Assembly: GCF_964340395.1 (NCBI RefSeq)
Contig: NC_135557.1
Span: 8,544,960 to 8,608,959, forward strand
Length of the DNA stretch: 64,000 nucleotides
Direction of reading: 5' to 3'
Origin: Glandiceps talaboti
Taxonomy: Eukaryota > Hemichordata > Enteropneusta > Spengelidae
The notes beneath the pieces are model-generated. The model was not told the DNA's origin and made no database searches. It saw nothing but the letters and a program-made list of their open reading frames with translations. The position numbers were made by a program, and so were the translations under genes. Numbering within the stretch: position 1 is the first letter of the stretch; each line of letters starts with the position of its first letter. Below, piece by piece: positions 28,001 through 37,854 of this stretch.

Positions 28001-30658
28001 AGATATGACTTTCTCTCCATGACCTTTCTCTGTGAAATCTGACTCCAGTGCACGGATTACCTCTTTGGGGGATATACATGGCGCCTCCTTGACTATTATA
28101 CGATGACATACACTAGCAGCATAGCTACATGACTCTGTTTCAGTGTAGCCAATGATACTCCATCCCAGATCTGTTTTGATAGCATATGGCTCTTCATTTT
28201 TTCCAACTATGGTTTCTCTTGGGGCCAATGCTTGTGGGCAATTATATCCAATAAGTATTCCAACTTCACAGCCTTGTAGGGGTGCAATGTCGTGAGCTAT
28301 TCTTTGGAGATGTTGCCATTTCTGTGCTGTACTTGATGTAGGGATGTGTGATCTATCAGCTGGTATGAAGTCTCTTGTGTATGCCTGTTGAATCATTATG
28401 CGGTCAGGTGTTGACATTCCTCTGACACATAGATCGGAGACAGCATAGCAGTTAGTAACAGATGATGCTGAAGTCATCGTTGAAAGCTTCAATCTTACTG
28501 GCTGAAGGTTAACGGCTAGAGACTGTGCTATATCTTCCAGTACAAATGATGAGTCACTCTGGGTATCCAATAATGCATAAGTTAGGACTTCATTTGATGG
28601 TGACTCCCTGGATGAAACCCATACTGGCACAATCATAGACGTACTAAAGCCACTTCCTGATTGAACATTACATGACACCACTGAAGCTTCTACTTTACTC
28701 TCTGTGGTTGTCTCAGTAGATGCCTTTTCTCTCTTCTCATCGTGTAGAATAGTTGGGTGCCTCTTCTTACACTTTTCACAGGTTAGTTTTCGACGACAAT
28801 CTCTCGAATTGTGTCCTACCTTGAGACAGCTGAAGCATACTCTGTTTTCTTGAATAAACTGCTTTCTTTGCTCCAGAGTCTTACTCTTGAATTCAGGACA
28901 TGTGCTAAGTTGATGATCCAGCTTCTTACATAGCAGGCAAGGCTTAGGCACATATGTATTTTCCTTACTTTGTTTGTCGTTGACTGCTGTTGAACCTGTA
29001 GCTAGTGTGGTGCCTTTATTTCTGTTTACTCTTCTCCCTGTATCTTTCGTCTCCTTTGGTTCTGCAGCATTGCTGTATTCCCTCATACATGATAATGATG
29101 ATATGGGGTTACATGCTATATGTGCTTCTTTGCTCGTATAGGTGACAAAGTCTTCAAATGTTGGGTATTCACCTGTACGATCCATTATGTCTGTGACCTG
29201 CCTATTCCATCGTGCAGCAGCCCAGTCTGGCAGTTTGGCCAATAACTTTCTATTCTCTTCACAATCGTCTAAGATCCTTAAACCTGTTACATGTGGGGTA
29301 GCGTCCCTGCAAGCCCTCAGAAAATCGGCAAATTCTTGTAGACCTGCAGAATCTTTTGGTCCTATTTTCTGCCACTTTGACAATCTGTCTCTGAATGCTT
29401 TCTGCACTCTGAATGGATGACCATAACGTTCTTCTAGGAGTTTCCATGCTCCCTTGTATGACTCTTCAGAAGTACTGTAGAAGAAACCTTCAACTGCCTT
29501 GGATGCTGTTCCTCCCAAGTACCGCTTTAAGTAGTACATCTTTTCAGCTGATGAGATATTTCTGTTATCAATCAGTGTCTTGAAGCTTGTTTTCCACTGC
29601 ACATACTGAAGTGGATCCCCACTAAATACAAAGGGCTCTGGCGTTGGAAGTCTGCTCATTGTTAAACTGTCTTGTAGAGCACGAGTTATAGACAATGTAT
29701 CATCTGGAGCAGAAGTTTGGTGCATGAATTGGTTTGTTGTGTTGTGCCTTGAGACTGGAGTTGAACTATATGGGCCATTTGCCAGGAATGGTTTACTTTC
29801 ATCAGCAATGCTGACCTTATTGAACTCTTCATCATATACTTTAAATCTGGCTCTGGCCTTCTCTATCTCCTTTTCCTTCTCTAGGCGCTCTATCTCTCTT
29901 GTCAGCTGCTCCTGTTGATATTTAATCGCATCCAATTCATCTTGCTTTTCTTCTTTAACTTTCAAAATCCTTAACTCTGCTTCCTGTGCTGCAAGTTCAG
30001 CTGCAGCATCTGTGCGTTTTGCTGACGTGCTCTCTGAGGTTCTATGTGACACCGTACTGAATATAGAAGCATTGTCGTCACATAACAATACCTCTTGTAG
30101 TTGTTTAACAAGCTCCCCTTCGTTTCCCTTTCTTCTCGTTGTTGCTGCTTGTAGGAGTTGGCGAGTAACTGCTGTACATGTGTCAGTTCGTCGCAACATT
30201 TCTTGGCCTGGAGGGCAAACTTCACGTAGTGCTTCATATGCTGTGATCACTTCATCTTGGGCCATTTCTATAGCAGTGTATAACTCAGCAATGGTGTCTT
30301 CTGGACACTGTCCCTTTAAGTTTCTACGTCCTAACTTGCTTGCTTTTTTCCAGGAATCATATTTTTGGTCAAATGCCCCTTTCAATTTCCTTTCTTTTTT
30401 CACCTTCTCTGTCTGTTTATATTCAGCCATTTTTTGTGTTGGTTTGTGAACTCTGTTACTTCTGCGTATTCTCTGGTTACCATCCTCTTGGCTGAATTCT
30501 GATTTCTTGTCTTCTTTTCTTTGCATGATACCTGGTGTTTTCTCTCTGTCAGTTGGATCACGCATTGTTTCTAAAGTGTCTTTATAGTACTCTATTTCCC
30601 TTTGCAGTATGTCCGCCATTCCTACAGTTGCCATAGTGACACTGTTCACATTGTACAC
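25061..30658 (-). CDS. BEL/Pao gag-pol polyprotein (ends at a frameshift)
   Basis: An uninterrupted 1,865-codon frame. Residues ~1-570 are gag-like with basic and coiled-coil stretches (about 220-280 is Glu/Lys/Gln-rich). Zinc knuckles are C574-C577-H582-C587 and C608-C611-H616-C621, then a further C627/C630/H634/H639 cluster. Aspartic protease is at D698 in LLDTQSD (Gln where DTG usually has Gly). Reverse transcriptase has FDCSA at 995-999, motif-A D1037 and the YVDD box at 1115-1118. RNase H has D1297 (FSDA) and a later WTDSK motif. Integrase has an HHCC region (about 1,590-1,655) and catalytic D1672, D1734, E1784. The proteins would make virus-like particles, copy the RNA and insert the DNA. 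The frame stops at 25,061, short of the usual C-terminus, whose remainder lies in another frame at 24,724-25,060. The ATG at 30,658 is the first in frame; M at residue 9 or 14 is also possible. Confidence 0.95.
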   Translation of the reverse strand: MYNVNSVTMATVGMADILQREIEYYKDTLETMRDPTDREKTPGIMQRKEDKKSEFSQEDGNQRIRRSNRVHKPTQKMAEYKQTEKVKKERKLKGAFDQKYDSWKKASKLGRRNLKGQCPEDTIAELYTAIEMAQDEVITAYEALREVCPPGQEMLRRTDTCTAVTRQLLQAATTRRKGNEGELVKQLQEVLLCDDNASIFSTVSHRTSESTSAKRTDAAAELAAQEAELRILKVKEEKQDELDAIKYQQEQLTREIERLEKEKEIEKARARFKVYDEEFNKVSIADESKPFLANGPYSSTPVSRHNTTNQFMHQTSAPDDTLSITRALQDSLTMSRLPTPEPFVFSGDPLQYVQWKTSFKTLIDNRNISSAEKMYYLKRYLGGTASKAVEGFFYSTSEESYKGAWKLLEERYGHPFRVQKAFRDRLSKWQKIGPKDSAGLQEFADFLRACRDATPHVTGLRILDDCEENRKLLAKLPDWAAARWNRQVTDIMDRTGEYPTFEDFVTYTSKEAHIACNPISSLSCMREYSNAAEPKETKDTGRRVNRNKGTTLATGSTAVNDKQSKENTYVPKPCLLCKKLDHQLSTCPEFKSKTLEQRKQFIQENRVCFSCLKVGHNSRDCRRKLTCEKCKKRHPTILHDEKREKASTETTTESKVEASVVSCNVQSGSGFSTSMIVPVWVSSRESPSNEVLTYALLDTQSDSSFVLEDIAQSLAVNLQPVRLKLSTMTSASSVTNCYAVSDLCVRGMSTPDRIMIQQAYTRDFIPADRSHIPTSSTAQKWQHLQRIAHDIAPLQGCEVGILIGYNCPQALAPRETIVGKNEEPYAIKTDLGWSIIGYTETESCSYAASVCHRIIVKEAPCISPKEVIRALESDFTEKGHGEKVISQEDLQFLNSMETSIQQTENGHYSMPLPFKSTRPTLPNNKRTAVVRLNHLKRKFATNPKYYDDYKKFMDDIIDKGDAERVSSKEEEDRVWYIPHHGVYHPQKPEKIRVVFDCSARFKGTSLNNHLLTGPDLINGLVGVLCRFRKNPVAVMCDIERMFHQFLVNKEDRDYLRFLWWENGDITNEPVVYRMKVHLFGAASSPGCANFGLKYLASQHEAEFPVAANFIRKNFYVDDGLTSTELEREAIQLVNETQAVCAKGGLHLHKFISNSREVMEAIPVSERAAGIKNVNLSLDSLPIERALGIQWCVETDTFKFGIQVKEQPPTQRGILSTVASIYDPLGFLAPFILIGKGILQEMCRNGINWDEPLPDNLRPRWERWKAEFVNLRKIEIPRCYKPPEFGCIKAAELHHFSDACTNGYGQCSYLRLIGENKVHCSLICGKARVTPIKVVTIPRLELTAAVVSSNMSSILKDELELKLDREYFWTDSKVVLGYIANEARRFHVFVANRIQRIRQASTPNQWRYVPTEENPADIASRGAFIPELLASNWFTGPTFLWDTELTTAEEPAYELSVGDPEVRNVMTFMTAASPKPFRLENRLSRFSTWPKAVGAVARIRRLLKNKKGSDESSNPKERQEAETYIIKVIQGQTFGMEINSLRSSNTMKSNSSIYRLNPFLDSKGVLRVGGRLEKAGVSDSVKHPAIIPKDSEVARLLISHIHNKVQHQGRGMTFNELRANGYWIIGGLKAVAIHVYRCIKCRRLRRPVAEQKMANLPEDRVEPSPPFTFCGMDCFGPFMIKDGRRECKRYGLLFTCMCSRAIHIEVLDDMSTDSFINGLRCFIAIRGRVQRLRSDQGTNFVGAKNEFEDSLKELDTERIKVFLTENQCEFVMNPPHASHVGGVWERQIKTVRSVLSSIIHQSQGRLDTSSLRTFLYEVMAIVNSRPLTTENLSDPMSPEPLTPNHLLTMKSRAALPPPGKFVREDL

Positions 30659-31199
30659 AAGTAAATTTGATACTGTATAAAGTTTTGTCCAAAGTAGTGT
30701 ACTCTAATTTAGCAGGCTTGGTAATATACTGGTAATACTGTATACTTCAATTACGTTTCTCCTTTTTCACCACATGAAGGGATGCGCTTCACTTGACAGG
30801 AAGTCAGTCTTCTTGGCCTTGCAGCTGTTGTATGATTTCCTTTCCTTGTAGTTGACAGTTTAGTTTCTTCTATGTCCTTTAATTAATTCCACAGACTTTG
30901 TGTCTCTCTTTTCTCTCTCTCTCTCTAACATCAACTATGGTCCATAAATCTTCTCTCACTTCATGAAATTTGACTCTCTCTTTGAAGTTCGAGGTTGGCT
31001 CTGCTCTCTCTCTCTCTCTCTCTCTCTGCAAGTTGATATTAAAGTTTGTTTCTCATCAGTCCCCTGGGACCCTTTCCGGTGGCTGTGGAATTCACACTGG
31101 CGACATGCTTGAGTTCTCAGGCTGCACAGAATTTACTTTAGGCTGAAATCTTACTTCTCTCTCTCTCTCTATGTTGCCTTGGTTGGCTAGAGATCTTAC
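30659..31199 (-). other. Leader of the BEL/Pao element
   Basis: About 540 bp between the 5' LTR and the polyprotein ATG, with three short (GA)n tracts in element orientation (30,903-30,927, 31,005-31,027, 31,157-31,171). It would hold the primer-binding and packaging signals; neither is identifiable with confidence. Confidence 0.6.
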
Positions 31200-31955
31200 T
31201 GTAGAGGTACCAACTAAATAACTTAGGCGAACACGGTCTTTATACTGATGGTATTCCTTTATTAATGAACTCTGCTTACACCAACGTAAGATCTGGTGAA
31301 TCAATCAAATGGAACTTACATGAGAACTTGAAACATATTACAAACACTACATGACCTAGAAATACACATGGTCAAGTATACGCTGAATGTAATTACAAAC
31401 TGGTGCTTGGTAAGACTTATAAGCACTCTATACTAACAAATTATGAAACAAAATGGTTTCTATCATTATAATAATCAAATATATAAAGGTTACACTACCT
31501 CGTGGGCCTTTTAGCTGGCACTCTAGGTAAATATTGATGACAAGTATGTTACTTCATCTTCGTTCATTACAAAATGTGCTATCTGTTTACATACACTACT
31601 CTTTGTATTACTACATGATGTATGAAAGGACATATGTAATAAATATCAATCTGATTGTCTCAAAACTACATCTACCACAGACTGACCATAAACAAGGTAT
31701 GAAATGTTACAATAAAGTCAAAAATCTATGCATACCTTACTATAACCGTGGAACTATGTTTCGGTGCGTAAGAACATCTTTCAATACAAGTTGCGAGATA
31801 TTGCTTTCGGCGGCATTGATTCATGGGACCAAAACATCAACAACTAGTCAGATATAAACTTTGTACAGAAACTACTAACAACGTCGATGTCCTTGATAGA
31901 GGATGCTGTTGATGAAAATACTTTACTTCGATGATAAGTGCATAAGTCCGTTACA
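31200..31955 (-). repeat. 5' LTR of BEL/Pao element
   Basis: 756 bp. On the minus strand it begins TGTAACGGAC and ends CCTCTACA (TG...CA). Same length as the 3' LTR. I could not identify a convincing TGG-starting primer-binding site directly after it. Confidence 0.95.
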
Positions 31956-32691
31956 AACAGATAGACTGATTTCACATTAACAAAGGTTTACAGCTATCAA
32001 AGTGAGTAACAGATAGACTGATTTCACGTTAACAAAGGTTTACAGCTATCAAAGTGAGTAACAGATAGACTGATTTCACATTAATAAAGGCTTACAGCTA
32101 TCAAAGTGAGTAACAGATAGACTGATTTCACATTAACAAAGGTTTACAGCTATCAAAGTGAGTAACAGATAGACTGATTTCACGTTAACAAAGGTTTACA
32201 GCTATCAAAGTGAGTAACAGATAGACTGATTTCACATTAACAAAGGTTTACAGCTATCAAAGTGAGTAACAGATAGACTGATTTCACATTAACAAAGGTG
32301 TACAGCTATCAAAGTGAGTAACAGATAGACTGATTTCACGTTAACAAAGGTGTACAGCTACCAAAGTAAGTAACAGATAGACTGATTTCACATTGACAGA
32401 GGTTTACAGCTATAAAAGTGAGTAACAGATAGACTGATTTGACATTAACAAAGGTTTCCAGCTATCAAAGTGAGTAACAGATAGACTGTTTTCACGTTAA
32501 CAAAGGTTTACAGCTATCAAAGTGAGTAACAGATAGACTGATTTCACATTAACAAACGTTTACAGCTATCAAAGTGACTAACAGATAGACTGATTTCACG
32601 TTAACAAAGGTTTACAGCTATCAAAGTGACTAACAGATAGACTGATTTCACATCAACAAAGGTTTACAGCTATCAAAGTGAGCAAGAGATG
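31956..32691. repeat. 52-bp minisatellite, right part (about 14 copies)
   Basis: Continuation of the array that ends at 23,758. Starts of successive units are 52 bp apart (32,011, 32,063). The first five bases (aacag) duplicate the last five before the BEL element. Confidence 0.95.
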
Positions 32692-34148
32692 CTTATCAAT
32701 GTGATGGTTATAGACCAATATGGTAGTTTACCTTGCGAAACCAACCATAAAGGGGGAGGGGGCCAGTGATTGCAAAAACATATGGTAGTTGTGAGTAGCA
32801 CGGCAGAACGTAAACGATTCTCCACTCTAACTGTCTTTCTTTGGTACCAGGATCGACGAGCTTGTCTAAGTTAGGAATTAGCTACACAGGTATCGTAACA
32901 TACACGTACGCTCTTACAGATATAAGTATGTTAAGGAATCTTAAATGTTGAATTTTCATATCTTAAACACTGGTGATGATAATATGAATATAGAAAGGAA
33001 CACCACCAGTTGCTATGGTAAAACATCACGTAACCTACACACTCATACGGCGGTTGGCCAACCTATCTATTCATTTGCACAATCATGCTCATCATTCACT
33101 TCCAATAGGTAGAAACGAAATAAAATAATTAAAGTAAGCATATAAGTCCTATTATATAAAACACCTTTCCAATAGCAACTGGGAGATAGGAAAACTAGGC
33201 AGTGATAGTATTTTAGAAATGAGAATGTTAAAAAGAAATGATAATTATCACTAAGGAACAAAATAATCCAATGAAAAGAAATTACACATAAAACCTGAAC
33301 CATGAGGGGTGATAGATATACTCCTGGCCAAAATACATTAAAATCTTGCATGTATAACTAGTATGACGTCATTGTATCGAAACACTGTACAGCTAGCACA
33401 GCTACATTTCCAAAATGTCATACATGAGTTTATTTCCAGTATGATAAACATATGGTTTTTTTTTATCTTTATAACTAACGATACAATCACAAATTATAAA
33501 TAAGCTAAGCTAAGTACAATATAAATTTGTATTTTTTATTCAGTAAAGAATGGGTTCCTTTAAATAATGACCTAATACCTTAGAGATGTATGCTAGTGAA
33601 GCATCAAATGATATGTTCATTACCAAAAGTAGGCCTGCTGTCTGTTTATCGCTATGGTACAGACAAGGTGAACCCAATATGTTGTATTAATGGGCATTTT
33701 CTAGAAATAATTCAACCTATATATGCTCCAATTATTAATATGCATAGTCTTAAGTGTTTTGCAATTATAAGGTTAATGTGATCTCTAAACCATGTCAAAA
33801 GCTTCTAACCCAAAGAATCTTCAAAAGAACATTTCTTCCTTCTATGAGTAGTAAATATGGTGCCGTTCAGTACAGTAGAATTTATATTTTGGATGTGCTT
33901 TATCTTTCACATTGTATAGGTTCTAGTCCATGCACACATAAACAGACGTTCGGCCAGAGTCACTATTTAAACTCCACTAGAAAGACTGTGCTATAGTTTT
34001 AATGCGATAACATAATTTACAATATCAATCCGAATGATTTTGATGATCTTATGCCATGTTCTCAGCAATAATATTAAGTTCATATTTGTTTAAAATTATG
34101 TTTTAGGCCATGCTTACAGCAATCACGTTATGTTCACATTTCTTTAAG
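32692..34148. other. Nothing recognised; upstream of the main gene
   Basis: AT-rich. It may contain further 5' exons or the promoter of the gene that follows. I found no candidate with convincing borders. Confidence 0.4.
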
Positions 34149-34183
34149 AAGACTAACGGTACTAAAGGAACCCTTAATCAACG
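34149..34183 (+). CDS. Main gene, candidate upstream exon 1
   Basis: Preceded by cacatttctttaag and followed by the strong donor GTAAGT. Read from phase 0 it is open (starts Lys-Thr-Asn-Gly) and leaves phase 2, which is exactly what the next candidate exon needs. It codes for a short polar linker. The phase match across two tiny exons and the GT4 exon is the main support; no transcript is available. Exons further upstream are required because there is no start codon. Confidence 0.45.
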
Positions 34184-34577
34184 GTAAGTCGAATTTCTCT
34201 TTCCTACCTTGATATTTAACCTCAGTATAAACTGTTTTATACTATCACAGTCAATTATAAATCGACACTGTTAATAGCGGTAATACATTCATTAAATGGT
34301 TTATGAATGGAGCAAAACTGAAATTCTGCTTTACTGAAAGTAATAAAATTCTTTCATATACACCATTGGCAAGTCCACTATTGGTTATGTAACACATACA
34401 TAAACCGTGACTGTCATTGCAATACGATATTAATGTTTGTGTAATTCTGTTCATAGTACGATAGAAAGTGAAAGAGTTATTGTGATAAAGAATAACATTC
34501 CAAAGCATGTCAAATGAATTTTATTTACCTTGTTCCATTCACAGTCATTGATATGTTGCTAAATTATTAATTTGTAG

Positions 34578-34615
34578 GGAACCCAGGGTTACTGCTAATG
34601 TGAATGAAGATGAAG
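34578..34615 (+). CDS. Main gene, candidate upstream exon 2 (acidic)
   Basis: Acceptor ttattaatttgtag and donor GTATGT. Of three frames only the phase-2 entry is open. It ends Asn-Glu-Asp-Glu in phase 1 and so joins directly to the acidic start of the GT4 exon. The intron that follows (34,616-37,854) holds inverted repeat segments and a LINE remnant. Confidence 0.45.
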
Positions 34616-34799
34616 GTATGTTTAAAATTATTAAAACTGTGTATCTATTAAACAATGCACTTTAATTCTTGGTCGATTTTCTTCAATAATTCCTTGTTTA
34701 CCATTTATTAAGATTAATTCTTTGAGTATATCCAAAAGACGACTATACTAATTCATAGTAGTATAGGAGTTGAGAGTGTAAACACAATTTTTGGATCCA

Positions 34800-36290
34800 C
34801 TCTGGAAGGACCCGGACATTACAATTTCTAATGTTTCCTCCTGTCAGCATCCAAACATCCTTTAATAATCTTTATTATATACATATTTTTCTCATGCAAA
34901 CTTTGAATCGACTCTTGAAAGACATTAGAATTGTACACGATTTCTAGTATTTTCTCCTGCCTGAAGCCCAACACCAAATTTAGCAATTGTTTTATATATT
35001 CTTTTGCATAAGAAAGTTTATCAATCCTTTTCCTCATAGAATTAGAATGCAGCATCTAAGACTTCACCCATGCCTACTATGTTGTGCTTTATAACTATAT
35101 ACATTGCTTGGATTAAAAACAACCAAAGCACATACAGTTTTGGAATTTGATCAAACACTTTGGCTGAAATAATATATTGAATTTAATACAGAAAAGAAAG
35201 AAACCTGAATATAATTTGAGTTAGACTTCTTCAAACTTATAAATAATTCTGTATTTGGAAAATCTAAGAAAAAGAGTTAATGTTCAACTACATGTACTCA
35301 CTAATAAAACACAATTATTGAAATATAGAAGTAAACCTAACTTTGTTAGTAGTAAACTATTTAACAAGGATCTAGTGGCTATTGATAAGATAAAATAGTG
35401 TTTAGTTCTTACCAGACTAGTACATGTTGGAATAGATATTTGATAAAACTTATGTTACCACTATAAATATATTCTGGAATAATATTATGATGCACAGTTA
35501 TTGGTTACAGATACAGACCAGACAGCCTAAGTTAACTTATCAAATTAAAACTGAAGATATACACAAAGATTTCTGGAAAGATAAAAAAAATTGATAATTC
35601 AGACTACAAACCAGTCTCCCAACTCTATGATACATCTTTTTAGAAATTTGTTGGGCAGTTATGAAATTAACAAAGTGTCATTGAATTGTTTGATGGTGAA
35701 AGATCTTTTAGTGGATAATGGCATTTGGACATAATAATAAAACATAATGTAATAATATATCAAAATTTGAAATTCATCACTGTTTTAATTTTGAAATCAA
35801 AAGAATTGTGACGACAAACTTAACTACAACTTTGTAATAAGAATTATTTTGATTTCAAATAGTTGAGTTACAAATATGTAATTTCTTTGCTATCGACATC
35901 TGATATATTAAGTACTTGTTAGGGTAAATTCTTTTAAGTGATTGAACTACAAAATCTATATCATAGGAGATCCACTGTGAATTCCCTTTCAAGTTGGTTG
36001 TGCGCATGCGTGAAATCTTAGATGATGTGTGATATTCTAATTCCTGGGGGGGGGGGTGAGATTGATAAACTTTCCTATATGAGGAAGATAAGAAAAATGG
36101 CTAAATTAATTTGGTATTGGGCTTTAGGCAGGAGAAAACACTGGAGATTTTGTGAAATTCTATTCTATTATTTCAAGAGCCCATTCAAAGTGTGCAGGAG
36201 AAAATTTTCCATATGTCTAAAAATGTGTATATAAGAAAGAATTCCTAGATGATATTTGGCATTTGGATCCTGGCAGCAGGAAACAGTTAA
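34800..36290. repeat. Inverted pair of ~250-bp repeat segments
   Basis: About 34,800-35,060 on the minus strand matches about 36,020-36,290 on the plus strand. Both contain gattgataaactttc, a 'tgggctt.aggcaggagaaaa' stretch and a 'gcat.tggatcctg/gatgctgacagg' end. They diverge by perhaps 25-30%. Conceptual peptides from both start IDKLSY, so they may derive from an old coding mobile element that I cannot name. Confidence 0.55.
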
Positions 36291-36779
36291 AAGTGACTCG
36301 AGATACATATCTTTATGTGATAAATAATAATATACAAATTTATTTAAGGAATAAATTGCCAATCGGATTGGTATACCCGCGGATTTGACTAGTTGACTAC
36401 CGTATTTATATGGACCAATTCATTTGGTTAAAACCAAGGGGCTATTACATCATACCAGTGTATAACAATGTCAAATGAAACGACTTCAAAAAATTACTTG
36501 GTAACAAACTGTAGTATGTAGTGTGAATAATTCCAGCTATAGATCCACCCTAGGATCCAAATATTTGTTGTAAGTTGTTATTGTCGATCTCTACGCCAAC
36601 ACGATTTATAGGATAGCGTTTTCTGTTTGCTGTTTGTGACTCGTATTGAATCTCAGTGGTATATGCTATTGTGCAAAGGGGGGGGGGGTGCAACGGGGAA
36701 AAAAAGACCCACAATATACAATGCAGTAGTTTAGAAAGAAAATCACTGTTAGATAATATATACAATACAATTAAGTGTT

Positions 36780-37510
36780 AATGAAGGTAATCACGCCGTC
36801 CGAGCTTTTTCTCAAAGCTTGAATGCTTTGTGCACAGAATTACAAAGTTTAAGCAAAACACCTGAATCAGTTGTGCCCATAAACTTATAATAATTTGGTT
36901 CTAGGAACAGATCACAGGGTAAGTATTGAATTCTTAAATCATTTTACAGTGGGCAGATTACAAGGAAGTGGCATTCATCTTCTACCATACTTGTGTTGCA
37001 AATTTTACAAAAACCTTTTCTGTTGGAGGGATGTTGTGATAATCGCAAACATGTAAAAACCTGAACAGCTTATCGGTTACTTATAGGTACTTTTCAGAAT
37101 CCAGTAGACTCGGAAACTGAATATATGTACGAAGTTTGGATTTCAATGCCAAGTTTTCCTTCCATTGTTGCTTAAGTACATCTCTAACTCTATTTTCAAA
37201 AGGACAGAAAAAATTGCTTGTTAACCACTTCTTGGGCGAAACCAAATGAATATAAAACATTCTTCACAGAGGTTGCCCATGTGTTTCTACCCGTGTTATA
37301 TAGTTTGCACAGCATTAAATATACTTGTCTTGGGATTCTATGTGTGGGCATCTCAAGAAGTTAATTGGTGGCCTTGACTGTTTATTTCTTATATCGCCAC
37401 TGCTGATCCATAAATCCATTCTAACACTCTTATGTCCACAGTCTACACCAAAGCCCAAACACCACTTATGGAGGCCATCTGCTGCAGACATCACACATAG
37501 ATATTTTTAA
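36780..37510 (-). pseudogene. Non-LTR retrotransposon (LINE) ORF2 C-terminal remnant
   Basis: The minus strand encodes, across several stops and shifts, the tail of a LINE reverse-transcriptase protein. It has a CGHKSVRMDLWIS-like stretch near 37,440, a 'KQQWKENLALKSKLRTY' helix near 37,120-37,170, and then a C-x2-C...H-x4-C zinc motif (CKIC...VEDECHFLVIC) at about 36,960-37,020. That zinc motif and the VEDE.HFL..CP wording are typical of the C-terminus of L1/CR1-type ORF2 proteins. RT and endonuclease domains are not present. It lies in an intron of the main gene in opposite orientation. Confidence 0.7.
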
Positions 37511-37854
37511 TATGACTTTAAACTACACGAGAGACTGTCATATACCCTATATATGCTGATAAATAATGAATAGCATAACTTAATACATGCTGCCATCATA
37601 ATACTATCTCTCTTCTGAGGTCCTACATATAGATGATGAAGCTATAACTATTTCTATAGACTCTATTCAATTTACTGGTATGATTATAATAACACTAAAT
37701 CGTCCTTTAGTCTGGTGTACGCTAGTTCACTCCATAGACGTATTCATTATGTTGTCAAATGGTCAAATCCTACATACTATACCTAGGGGTGATTTATTGC
37801 TTGGAGTATCGAAAGTACATGTGATTCTAACACCAGATACTTGTTTTTATATAG

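Larger units (their letters stand above)
23759..31955 (-). mobile_element. BEL/Pao LTR retrotransposon, nearly complete
   Basis: 8,197 bp bounded by two 756-bp LTRs in direct orientation, with target-site duplication aacag at 23,754-23,758 and 31,956-31,960. On the minus strand the order is 5' LTR (right), ~540-bp leader, gag-pol polyprotein, 3' UTR, purine-rich GATGGGAG just before the 3' LTR, and 3' LTR (left). The domain order gag-PR-RT-RH-INT and the C-terminal DUF5641-type region are those of BEL/Pao. I count about seven substitutions between the LTRs (~0.9%), so the insertion is recent. A frameshift and a nonsense codon near the end of pol suggest this copy is not autonomous. Confidence 0.95.

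Noticed and set aside
36022-36234. Short open frame starting near a poly-G tract
   Set aside because: Part of the inverted repeat pair, with no start context or recognisable domain.
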